NCBI GenBank assembly: GCA_016201735.1
Contig: JACQCH010000003.1
Span: forward strand, 1 to 46,054
Source of the DNA: Candidatus Omnitrophota bacterium
GTDB taxonomy: Bacteria; Omnitrophota; Gorgyraeia; 1-14-0-20-64-10
Length of the DNA: 46,054 nt
Direction of reading: 5' to 3'
In this document: piece after piece, positions 26,501 to 35,900 of the stretch
How the letters are laid out: each line of letters starts with the position of its first letter
Numbering within the stretch: position 1 is the stretch's first letter
The notes under the pieces: model-generated
What the model saw: the letters and a program-made list of their open reading frames with translations, nothing else
Databases searched by the model: none
What the model was told of the DNA's origin: nothing
Translations under genes and position numbers: made by a program

Positions 26501-29500
26501 CGGTCCATCGAATTGGCCAACCGGTATCGCCAAGCAAACGGACTTCCACCTGTTAAAATTGATGTAACTGGAGAAGTGGCGACGGAGACAGGGATGTTCG
26601 ATGTTCCAAAAGACATGTCGGACACCCTGATTGTTGCTGTTACACAGTCCGGTGGAACCAAGGACACCAATGTCACCTTGAGGAAGGCAATGACTCAAGG
26701 GCCAGACGGACGTGGCGCAACGGTTCTTGTCATTGTTAACAAGCGGGATTCCGATGCCGTCTTTATCGCCCAGGATAGTGGGGGCGGGGTGATTTACACG
26801 GGGACCGGACGGGAACCGGAGATTGCCGTCGCTTCCACGAAGGCCTTTTACGCGCAGATCGGCGCCGGCTACACCATTGGGATGAAGATTGCCCAGGCTC
26901 TCGGTCTGCCTAAGGACGATCCGGCCTTGGTCGGCGACGCCAGAGAATTGCTGGCGACGCCTCGGAAGATGGCGGAAACGCTGAAGACCGTTCCCCGCTA
27001 TGTTCCGCTTCCGGAGGAAAATCCTGCTGAAAGGGAACGGGCGCTGGCCCATCCTCTCGTGAAGGCCGCCCGCTTCTGGCCGCTGCGAAAAGGAGAGAAG
27101 GCCTGTTTAGGGGATGGCTTCGCGTATGACTCGGCGGAGGAGGTCCGAATCAAGAATTCTGAGCTGACCTACATGGCGATTGGCCGGGACTACATGACCC
27201 ATCCGAAACATATCAATTTGAGCGCAGAGCCATGGCTGTTGATTTTGGCAGCCAACATTCGTGGAGACGATGGCAGTTACTGGAGCAAATACGTGCTTCA
27301 GGAGTTGGAGAAATTTACCGCTCATCGGGCTGCTCCCATCGTCGTGGCTACGGAAAATGAGAGGGATACCTATCTTCTAGAAAGAGGGGAGCCCAAATTT
27401 TTTGTTAAAAGGAAGCGTCCCAATGGAACAGAAATGCTGCCCCGCCCCATCGACATCATCACTGTTCCGGAAGCGCCGGAAGACTTCTCTCCCATCTATT
27501 CCGCGATGGCGGGTCACCTGTTTGCCTATCACACCGCTCTGGCGATTAACGAGTACGCGGTGCTGATGGGGAAGATTCAACAGAAAGAGTTGGAAAACTG
27601 GGAGAGACTTTCCAAACAGGAATTTAAGAATCGAGAGATCCTTGAAAATCCCAGTTTCCGTTCAGCGGTGCGCGAGGTTTTTAAACCCCTTTGGGACGAC
27701 TTGGCGGATGGCGTGCGGCTCCCGGGAGATAATATGCAGGATATGCTGGTTCAACTCCGGGACGTCTACTTTGCCTTGACCGGAAGAATGGAATTTGATT
27801 GGGAGGAGCACTTCGGCAGAGAAGCGTCTCTCTTAGAGGCATTCCAAACCTTGACGGAACAGATCCGCACAGAATTGACCCGGACGATCGATTCCATCCG
27901 CCACCAGGCGAAGTTCGTGACGGTGGGGATCGAAGCGGGCGGGGCGGTCGTTGCCAAGGAACTCAAGGATTTCGCTGCGAAGCTGGTGATCAGCCGATTT
28001 CAACCGGGCGGCCAGCGGCTGGAGCCGGAGGTCATCCAGGAAACTCTACTTCAGTACATTGCGTATAAAAAGGATAATCGGCCGCACGTGGCGGTGATCC
28101 ATCATCCCTTGGAAGACAGAACCATGTCTCATCGGATCATCATCATGAAAGATCGGGATGGAATTTCTGGAGCGGCAGCCCGTGCCGCTATGGGGAAAGG
28201 AGCCGGAATAATAGAAGAGGCGGTCCTTCAAGTTGACAAAGCCATCGTGATCATCCAAACCCTAGATAAACCTTATGCGGTCATGGAAGGTGAACCGGCT
28301 AAGGCGTCCGGCTTAGAGGAAGTCCATCAGCCGCCCCGTTTGACCGACCTGACTCTCCAGTATTTGAGCCAAGTGGAGCTTGGAATTGGCAGCGGCCCCT
28401 GGGCTGAATTCGGAAACTGGCTGGTGACCAATACCGGAGCGATGATTGGAAGACCCGGAACTCCTTTGGAGGTGGATCTCACCAATATTGACCCAACGGC
28501 TGTTTTGGAGCCCGGTGTCCGGATTGTGGGCAAGGATGCTGTCGTTGAGGCGGAAGCGCGGATTGGCCGAGGTTCCTATCTGGAGAACGCCAAGGTACGT
28601 GCTCGAGCCCAGGTCGGAGCCGGCTCGGTTCTGATCTATAAGCCTTCCCCGCCAGACGAAATCGAACAGTGGCGGTTGTCTCCGAAGAGCCCCTACCTTG
28701 CTCAAGAACAGCCGACCGAGGTTGGAGAGGATTCTCGCCTCTCACCCGGAACCTATCTTTTGAACTTTAGCGTTGGGGCCCGCACCGTCTGGGAGAGGTT
28801 TAAGACTTATCCCAACATCGGTCAGAATGGAAGATTAGGCGCTGACTGCCGCTGCACCACCGCCAAATTGGTTCTTTCGGACATTCCGGACGGCTCCGTC
28901 GTCGGAAACTTCGAAGGGCCGTTTGAAGAGGAAAGAGTAACCGGCCCCATTGAGGTAAGCAATTTTGTGGGGCGTCCGGGTGAAAGACTTGGTCGGGCGG
29001 GACGCTCTCGGAATTATTACGTGGAGTACGTTGAAGGATTCTCGTTGCCGCCGATGGTTGTGGATCATGCAGGTCCTGAAGTCCACGATCGGACTTATCG
29101 CGAGCTGGGATTCATGTCTTCTCGGAAAATTTTTGGAAACCATGCGATCGCCCTGGAGTTTTCCGGGAGCCTCCAACCTGAACAGACCCGTCTTGAGAAG
29201 ATTACAGGTAAAGAGGTTTCAGCACACGGGATCGTGGCCTTTGGTTTTGGGGGAATCATCGGGGGCACCTCGAAGCTCATCGGAGTGACGGATTTGTGGA
29301 ATCGCGATGACATCCAGACGGCCGAAGATGTTCTGCGCCGGTTTGACCGGACTTACCTGGGACACTTTGCTGTGGTTGCTCCCCGGGGATTCGTCTATGA
29401 GGATGCGCATCACAGATCATGGAGAGGTACCGGCGAGGCTTGGGGCCGGGTCGGAAATTTCTCTCTCCGAGGAGCCCTGACCGCCCGGCAGGAGGTTCCT

Positions 29501-32500
29501 GCTTGGGTCTTGGACCACGCGATAGATGTAGTCCTGACCCAGATGGCGGAGGAATTCCTGGATTTGCAGAAACGGGATTCATGGAACGATCCACAAGTCA
29601 GGGAGCAGTTCAATGGGTTTATCCAGGCCGCCATCCGTTCGGAGATCGTGGAACTGCGGATTGATCGGGAGAAGAATCAGCAGGAGTTTGATAATTTGCG
29701 TAAGCGTCCGGACAGTGAGGAGATTCGGCAAAGGCGTGAGGAGATCAGCACGCGGCTTGGGATCATTGACAGCGGGATCATCCGGCTGGAGGAGCATCTT
29801 AACTCTCGGGCTTGGGTTGGGGAATGGAGAGTTCGCCCCGAGGAGGGACAGCCGGCCTTCGGCTCCTGGTGGAAAGAGAATGGCCGATGGGTCCATCATG
29901 GCGAAAAGGATGGGAGATACATCGGATATCCGGACCTGCAGCACACGATCGAAGATCTGGCGGCCGCCCAGCCAGATGAGGAACACCCGCAGCAGCCCTG
30001 GTATCCGATGATGACCGATGATGATTCGGAGGCCATTCTTGATCTATTCCAAGAGCCGAAGCAGGGTTCTGTAGCCAAGGATGCCGTGAGGGGAGAAGGG
30101 GCTTCGGTGCATCCTTCAGCGGTGATCGGTTCAGGGGCCGTGATTGAAAGCGGCGCCGTGGTCGGACCCGGGGTCCACATCGCTGAAGGAGCAAGGATAG
30201 AGTCTGGGGCTCAACTTGCCTACAGCTCAGTGGGCAGAGGTGCGAGAGTAGGCTCAAAGGCCAGAGCTTATGGCGTTCTGCTGCTGAACCGCAATGTCTT
30301 GGAGCCAGAATCCCACACTCGCCTTAGCATCGTGGGATCTCAGGGTGAAAAGGATTTCAGTAAGGTTGGCTCTAAGTCCGAGGTCAATCTCTCCAAGATT
30401 CAGGATGGTTCAAAAATCGGAGAAGAAAACCTGGTGATCGGCAGCATGATTGTCCAAGGTTCTAACTTGGGGGATCGGAACAAGGCCATCTACGGCCGGC
30501 TGGAAGATGTCCAAGCCGGGAACAACAACACGTTGAACAGCCTCATGCGGCATGTCCGGTGGGGCAACAATATCCGGAATGACCATCTCGCCACTTGGAT
30601 CGAAAACGAGATGGTTAACCCGGTCCTCATCCGAGTACCCGGGAAGAAACCAGTTCGACTGCACCTACCCGTTACCCATGGTGCCTACGCCACAGTTCAG
30701 GGCAGCCAGGAAAGACCAGTGGAGGTATTAGGATCATTCCTGGCTGGCCTGACGATTCTAGAACAGGGAGCTCGTCTGGACCGAGCTTTCGTAAAGAAAC
30801 GCGTGAGCTCGGAGGAAAGATTGTCGCCCTATACCTACGGTTTTGACGCGGGACAGGCCGCCAAAATCTTTGGAGGGGCTCTCCAGCGTCCCGGCCCCGC
30901 TTTTCTTTTCCGCTTCGGATTAAGCTACCCATGGAAAGGAACCCTTCCAGAGGACCGCTGGGCCATCGGATACCTGATTGAGCAGGGAGCCATCCAAACC
31001 ATTGAACGGATGACGGAACAACTCTCTGTTGTTAAGCCTCTTCGTGCCGATAGGGCCGACGCTGTGCGGAAACTGGTGGAGCTTCTGACTCAAAGGGATT
31101 TTCCGCAGGATGGGCCGACTCCGGCTCGACTCCGTTATGAGTTGGTTGATTCTCAAGGGAAGGCCATTCGCGCCCTCTACGAGGAGATGCAGGAGGAAAA
31201 AGAACATCCTTCTACACCCCCCGCGTCCTTTTTGCAGCTTAGCCGTCTTCAGCTTCTCGGGGGACTGTACTTGGCCATGGGGGCGCTCGACGGCCGATAC
31301 CGCCTTCGGCTGGATTCAGAAGGTAAGACATTGGTTTTCACAGAGGGAGTCTGGAATTATGATTCAGGAAATGGAAAATACAGATGGAAGGGGAATCTGA
31401 TTCCCGCGGGCGCGAGTGCCGAGCCCCTGCCGGCTGCGCCTTCCAAACACCGTAAGCTACGCCAGATTGTGATTCAACTGACAGAGGAATTTCACAAGAA
31501 TGGGAGGATCCGTTTCGAGACGGAACAATTTAAGAACCGCTCTCTCGTTGCAATTGCCGGACCCAAGAGCCATCTGCTGCGCCTCTTGGACGCTTTAATG
31601 ATTCCTCTCGGGCAAAGGGTTTCCACTCACGGTTTCCGCTCAACAGATCATGTTGGGGTCTCCTTTGTGGTAGTCAGCGGGGTTCTGAGTGATTCAGACC
31701 GCTTTGCAATCCAGGAATTGATCGATCGAATACTCCCAGGTTCTTTTGTGAATTTGTACGAGGGCACCACCTTAACCCCTGAAGAGGTGGATGGGCTCTT
31801 TGGAGTCTATAGGGATTTCCAGGAACGCAAGCAGGCAATTGTTCAGCCAAGCACCGATCCTTATTCTCCCGAGAAATCTTCAGTTCTTCTGGCGGTTCCT
31901 GCGGATGATGCCAGGTTTGAGGGGGTTTCACAGATAATTTCAGAGGTGTTTGGCCAGTGGGGTGTTCCGGTGTCGACCCCTATTGAAAAACGGTATCGCC
32001 CAACGCCCGATTCTAAAGAGGCGCGACTCCTCTACTATACAGTTAAGATGTCGCCGGCAAACCCACAGGTAGACGCAGCTGTGCATCAGATTGAGGCAGG
32101 TCTGCGTGACTTAGAGAAGTTAGCGGGGCTTGAGGAAAGGGCGGGACATAAGGAGATGGTCCGTCAGATTCAGGAATTTACCAGCACCCATTCCGGCGCG
32201 GAGGTTTCCTTCTCCGGTGGAATTTCTCCCCGGACAGGGCAGAGGGTTGGTCCCCAGGTGCTTAGCGGCGCGGACCTGACGCGTTGGAAAATCGATGATC
32301 TGGTTTCCGCTGCTGAAACCGTTTCTCCTGATGGGAAAATGGCGCTTCGGTTTGGAGGGGCGAACGGGACCAAGATCCAAGTTCTGCCGAGTACCGACGC
32401 TGGGATGGAGGAGGTAGCGGCGAACGGTTCCGCAAGACCGGTGGATGCGGAGGTGTTGTTGAGGGACAAGGTGAGACTGGAGTCCGCATCGTCTGCCGTT

Positions 32501-32911
32501 TCCTGGGTGGGCGCCATTGCAGGGCCGCATGAGAGCGGCCTGGCCTATGGGGTTGCTTTGAGTGCCGTGAAGACTCCTGACAGACAGCAGTCCTTGCCGG
32601 TGGCTTTCGTCGTGCTCAATGAGAAAGAAGCGGATTTGGTGAGGAAACTCGCCCCCTCCGGCACGATCTTTCTTGTCGGAAGCCCGGAATATCCAACGGT
32701 TCAGATCGCGGTCCAGAAAGCCGAGGAGTGGCTCGTTCAAATAATGGAGGTGAAGGTTCCTGAAGAGTTGAAACTCGGCACCGCCGGTCAACCGGTCTCC
32801 TCGTTGATCCAGAACCTCCTCCGGGATATTTTCGGAATCGAGGTGACTCCGGAATCGCTGGAGATGTGGCGGGGCTTTATCCGAGACGCGACGCTGGCTT
32901 TCCAGGCATAA
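23570..32911 (+). CDS. Giant exported multidomain protein 1: GlmS-like (GATase II + SIS) and left-handed beta-helix modules
   Basis: ORF 23534..32911; likely start ATG23570 (MRFKQVFYFRRFFSVLTILSFTLSQAFPAC). Internal GlmS-type motifs and hexapeptide repeats. Confidence 0.85.
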   Translation: MRFKQVFYFRRFFSVLTILSFTLSQAFPACDRGSQELAAGNGAASSGRSQALRPGIEGRSQSGLEEAIKETASAPLTPASQSVSSENLSFKPRDLWIPLAVMENDLRGPVTQSVKAQENVFIVEGVFDGSRDLADGRVAIFPSPLLIDGSTASQVFDIVEKGKENPSEMSSLQAGIFDQVMDLARNESGASLTEHLAKEARAGRDASAAIAAAALQERGYFCGHFGWVGTEKPDYQPIQGIEKLEPAHLSPLFDLIQKNRLEDVLRQPGVYVAKEEDVVEKDGAVQVRLRPIQQEGVEGAPGEWITLDSQEIPLYQQFQDREKEIFELRRSLKYAMDKKQGIHGARRRLDAGRTSVAQARRALLLQVTRRLHGPRAVFRNHLLEDYLGGDAELDRFLEIASGFKRFDQYLRLFKNLNMQGELQRFVERLNVEIEKEEEILKGIKKAKRIRSASDLSIMRRRLGRLKDIVSAIEKETFGIIRDAQQLVRDPKTLKELLPRDLAGLSDTAVRELYSLSLTFRSTDRMMETRGRDSLGLTASFTFADEQAFQQFYKKVLSPRDQTQFKERQQIEDLVNNAIEVRKGSSPDGKEDPSKPVTVTFVYKTAMLVGRLGDNAARLTEQITQDRIFQQIIRQLDSQKMIHTRWASAGVISEGNAHPVGNKGIYTLSLNGQTRKVEMVMQISSDRIAPQYGKNGNIFADLNGDITNYNSWDLVAAQFFPNLRRQYEERSLDSGVIERTISDNIKTDTKVIPLIIEEFLARGDTMEEAFRKAIARFNGSFSIQCVSDLEPTKRFVALGGDGQGLYIGISEDGLIPASEVHGFIYRTRRFVKIEPVKVKEWGIERTVPVYVVIDKSKPPTVENIFLYRADNGKRIELTEDDIAVTENTARDVDLGDNRFFFIKEVFEAPEMFEATIEGRVDVQKNVATAKDEAVVNLSEDEIPEEVLHQIANGKLNKIRVIAMGTANAAGLIIARKWKRSIELANRYRQANGLPPVKIDVTGEVATETGMFDVPKDMSDTLIVAVTQSGGTKDTNVTLRKAMTQGPDGRGATVLVIVNKRDSDAVFIAQDSGGGVIYTGTGREPEIAVASTKAFYAQIGAGYTIGMKIAQALGLPKDDPALVGDARELLATPRKMAETLKTVPRYVPLPEENPAERERALAHPLVKAARFWPLRKGEKACLGDGFAYDSAEEVRIKNSELTYMAIGRDYMTHPKHINLSAEPWLLILAANIRGDDGSYWSKYVLQELEKFTAHRAAPIVVATENERDTYLLERGEPKFFVKRKRPNGTEMLPRPIDIITVPEAPEDFSPIYSAMAGHLFAYHTALAINEYAVLMGKIQQKELENWERLSKQEFKNREILENPSFRSAVREVFKPLWDDLADGVRLPGDNMQDMLVQLRDVYFALTGRMEFDWEEHFGREASLLEAFQTLTEQIRTELTRTIDSIRHQAKFVTVGIEAGGAVVAKELKDFAAKLVISRFQPGGQRLEPEVIQETLLQYIAYKKDNRPHVAVIHHPLEDRTMSHRIIIMKDRDGISGAAARAAMGKGAGIIEEAVLQVDKAIVIIQTLDKPYAVMEGEPAKASGLEEVHQPPRLTDLTLQYLSQVELGIGSGPWAEFGNWLVTNTGAMIGRPGTPLEVDLTNIDPTAVLEPGVRIVGKDAVVEAEARIGRGSYLENAKVRARAQVGAGSVLIYKPSPPDEIEQWRLSPKSPYLAQEQPTEVGEDSRLSPGTYLLNFSVGARTVWERFKTYPNIGQNGRLGADCRCTTAKLVLSDIPDGSVVGNFEGPFEEERVTGPIEVSNFVGRPGERLGRAGRSRNYYVEYVEGFSLPPMVVDHAGPEVHDRTYRELGFMSSRKIFGNHAIALEFSGSLQPEQTRLEKITGKEVSAHGIVAFGFGGIIGGTSKLIGVTDLWNRDDIQTAEDVLRRFDRTYLGHFAVVAPRGFVYEDAHHRSWRGTGEAWGRVGNFSLRGALTARQEVPAWVLDHAIDVVLTQMAEEFLDLQKRDSWNDPQVREQFNGFIQAAIRSEIVELRIDREKNQQEFDNLRKRPDSEEIRQRREEISTRLGIIDSGIIRLEEHLNSRAWVGEWRVRPEEGQPAFGSWWKENGRWVHHGEKDGRYIGYPDLQHTIEDLAAAQPDEEHPQQPWYPMMTDDDSEAILDLFQEPKQGSVAKDAVRGEGASVHPSAVIGSGAVIESGAVVGPGVHIAEGARIESGAQLAYSSVGRGARVGSKARAYGVLLLNRNVLEPESHTRLSIVGSQGEKDFSKVGSKSEVNLSKIQDGSKIGEENLVIGSMIVQGSNLGDRNKAIYGRLEDVQAGNNNTLNSLMRHVRWGNNIRNDHLATWIENEMVNPVLIRVPGKKPVRLHLPVTHGAYATVQGSQERPVEVLGSFLAGLTILEQGARLDRAFVKKRVSSEERLSPYTYGFDAGQAAKIFGGALQRPGPAFLFRFGLSYPWKGTLPEDRWAIGYLIEQGAIQTIERMTEQLSVVKPLRADRADAVRKLVELLTQRDFPQDGPTPARLRYELVDSQGKAIRALYEEMQEEKEHPSTPPASFLQLSRLQLLGGLYLAMGALDGRYRLRLDSEGKTLVFTEGVWNYDSGNGKYRWKGNLIPAGASAEPLPAAPSKHRKLRQIVIQLTEEFHKNGRIRFETEQFKNRSLVAIAGPKSHLLRLLDALMIPLGQRVSTHGFRSTDHVGVSFVVVSGVLSDSDRFAIQELIDRILPGSFVNLYEGTTLTPEEVDGLFGVYRDFQERKQAIVQPSTDPYSPEKSSVLLAVPADDARFEGVSQIISEVFGQWGVPVSTPIEKRYRPTPDSKEARLLYYTVKMSPANPQVDAAVHQIEAGLRDLEKLAGLEERAGHKEMVRQIQEFTSTHSGAEVSFSGGISPRTGQRVGPQVLSGADLTRWKIDDLVSAAETVSPDGKMALRFGGANGTKIQVLPSTDAGMEEVAANGSARPVDAEVLLRDKVRLESASSAVSWVGAIAGPHESGLAYGVALSAVKTPDRQQSLPVAFVVLNEKEADLVRKLAPSGTIFLVGSPEYPTVQIAVQKAEEWLVQIMEVKVPEELKLGTAGQPVSSLIQNLLRDIFGIEVTPESLEMWRGFIRDATLAFQA
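24215..27570 (+). other. GlmS-like region: split GATase II then two SIS domains (approximate)
   Basis: CGHFGWVG (Cys codon 24233-24235), HTRWASAGVISEGNAHPVGNKG (~25490), VAVTQSGGTKDTNVTLRKA, EIAVASTKAFYAQIGAGY. Confidence 0.75.
28490..28640 (+). other. Left-handed beta-helix segment 1
   Basis: AVLEPGVRIVGKDAVVEAEARIGRGSYLENAKVRARAQVGAGSVL. Confidence 0.6.
30085..30540 (+). other. Left-handed beta-helix segment 2
   Basis: VHPSAVIGSGAVIESGAVVGPGVHIAEGARIESGAQLAYSSVGRGARVGSKARAYG... Confidence 0.75.
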
Positions 32912-32948
32912 ATCAGAGGATTTTCTTTGTAATACCAATGACATTTTC

Positions 32949-35900
32949 ATGAAACGGATTTATCAGCGGCAATCCATTCAGCGCCTAAGCGCCTGGGTTT
33001 TGATCCAGGCGCTTGTTGTTTCTCCGATTGTTCCCTCTTTTGCATTCGCTGAGCAAACAGACACCCTGAAAGTGGAGGCGGCCTTCGAAGGGACCGCCAG
33101 GCCCGGATTGGGAAACCGCCTGCTCACTCCCACCCAGTCTCCCGACGAGGATAAATTAACCGCCGGGCTGGAGGAACTTCCGGACTCGGCGAATCCGCTG
33201 TCGGAGGCGTTTGCCCCTGAACGGTACGTGATTTCTTCTCCTATGATTCCACCCCCTCAGGGAGAGGCGGTTTTGCCGATGGAGGTTGTTACTCCAGCCC
33301 AGGTGCGCCAACTCGTCGCATCGGGTAAACGGGTGGTTCTGCGGACCAGACTGGAGCGGGTCGGAGAGAGGTTGTGGGATAAACAAGCGGATCAGCAGGA
33401 ACTCCAATACCTTTACAGGATTGTTTACGATATCGCTGAAGGAGGGACTTCCTTAACGCCGCAGGAGATCACCCAGGTTATTGAGCTGTTGAATCATCCG
33501 AGTCAGGCAATCGCCGCCGCAGCGCGGGATGTAATCGTGAAGGCCCGGGTCCATGGATTGCCGGAAACAGTCCGCGGGTTAGCGCGAGGGTATCAACAAA
33601 GGCAGACGCGCATTCCGCCGGGGCCCTACGCCGATCACTATTTCAAGGACGCGATGACGGCCCGGCTGGATTTTACTCATCGGATGGAACTGGGCTCTCC
33701 GGAAACTCCCATCTTTGCCGGAGAGATGACCGAACAGAGGATGCATGAAATCCATGAACGGTTGAAGCGCTGGGTGGATCCAGAAAAATCACTGCTGTCC
33801 CAGCTGACCGGATCAGGACAGCGGATGGCCGCTCCCATTGGATTGGTGGAGGCCGGCCTCAGAGAGGAAGGGTTCCCAGCGCAGGAGATGATGGTGGACA
33901 TCGGGTCCCAGCCCCACGACTTGGTGAAGGTGCTCTTCGGTCTGGTAGCGAAGCGGTTCGTCGAGAATATGCCGAAGTGGCGGGAGGAATTTGGCAGGAA
34001 CGACAAGGAAAAGAAGATGCCCAGTCAATGGAACATCGCCATCGGGATGGATCCCCGCAGCACGGGCCCCGCCATCTTCCAAGTGGCCGCCCGGGTTTTC
34101 CAGAAGATGGGGGTCGGGGTGAAGTTCATCGGAATCACCAGCGCTCCCGAAGCGGCGGCTCGAGCGCTGTTGTCCGATCCCGGGGAAAACCTTTTGGCCT
34201 CCTATGAGATCACGCCGAGCCACATCCCGCAGGGATTCCAAGGAACCAAGCTGATGCTCTGGACAGGGCAGATTCTTCCCTGGGCCCGGGCGGAGGAGTT
34301 TAATAAGCAGATCCGTTCGGCGGTCCAAGATTTCAACGAGGTTCGGCAGGTGATGGAGTGGCTCCAAGACCCGGCGCTGAATGGCCCGGTCGATCAGATT
34401 CTTCAACGGATGCCTCAGGAGTACGCCGATTCCAAGCGCAGATACCACCGTTACCTGGAACAGCTCTTCGTGGGGTCCTCCAAAACCGGCCAAGAGGTGG
34501 AGGATCGCGTTGCCCAATTATCTGAGGAGCTTAATCGTCTTGGCATCACCGTCGTGATCGACGCCAACGGCGGGGCTAGGATCACGGACCTGCCCTTCTA
34601 TGATCGGCTCTTCGGCGGTTATATCGTCATCGGGGCCAATGCCGCGGAATTCGCGCACTCTCTCCCACCCGGGGAAATCTCCTCCAGAAATCTGATCGAA
34701 TTTGCCGAGGGAGTTGCCCCCGCTTTTGATCAAGACAGGATCTCCCTGATCCTAGTCAACCCGGATCCGGACGGAGACCGCAAAGGGATCGTTTACCGGG
34801 CCCCAAGCGGAGAATTTCTCTATCTGGACCCGCAGGCAGGATACCTGTTGGATGTTTTAAACCACGTGTTGTCGGCTGAAGAAAATAAGGTTTCGGGGAT
34901 TGGAGTGGTGGCCAATGAGGCGACGACGATCGTCGCCAAGATCCTGGCGGACCGGCTGGGATTTAAGTTTCTCATCACGGAGACCGGAGAGGCCAACGTT
35001 GTCCAAGGGATGAACCGGTTGATCCGGGAGCTGCAGGAACAGCATCCGGGGGATGTTTCCGTGATGGGAGGAGAAGGGTCCGCCGCGGCTACCATTTCGG
35101 GCGACGTTCAAGTCCGAGACATGGTCCAGGGGATTGTCTCGATGGTGAACTTCGCCCGAAATCCAAACCGGGTCAAACGGCTGATCGATCTGCTCGTGGA
35201 GGAGGAACAGGAAAAGAAACGGCTCCTGGAGAAGGTGGAGAGGGAATGGTATCAGCCGGGACAGATCCAGTACCTGGTTTATCACATTGTCCATGAGATC
35301 CTGCCACCGATGCGGAACACCGATCCCGGATACGATACGGAAGTCCTTCACGGGGTGGGGATCCAAGACCAGAAGCCATTTAAGGATACCGCCGATCGCC
35401 TGTTGGCTCCGGAGGGAGAGTGGGTCAAACGGTTTAGAGAGGAGACGGCAGATGTGCTGCAAGTTCCTCTCGACAGGATCCGAATCTCAGAGCCGATCAA
35501 TAGCATTGAGGATTACCAAATCCCAGTGGCCGGGAAACGGACGCTTCCCGATAAGCGCACGATCCATGACGGCGGTTACGAGATCCAGGCCTTTTACCGG
35601 GAACCCTCCGGGAAGGAGCATTACCTTTACAAGCTGGAGTTCCGGCGTTCCAAAACGCAGATCGGAGACACCCGCCGGATGGTTTTTGCCACGGTGACAT
35701 TTCTGCAGAGGGCCGAGGCGGAATTATTGCTCGATCGCCTGTACGAGCGGATTTATTCCCTCTGGCTGGCTTTCTTGAACGATCTGGAGGCCGAAGAGTT
35801 GATCGGTCATTTAAAAGGAGATTTTGGTCCGGTGCAGCCGTCCCTGGTTCAGAGCCTTACCGGATTGCTGGACCATCTGCTTTCCAACACTTGGCAGGCC

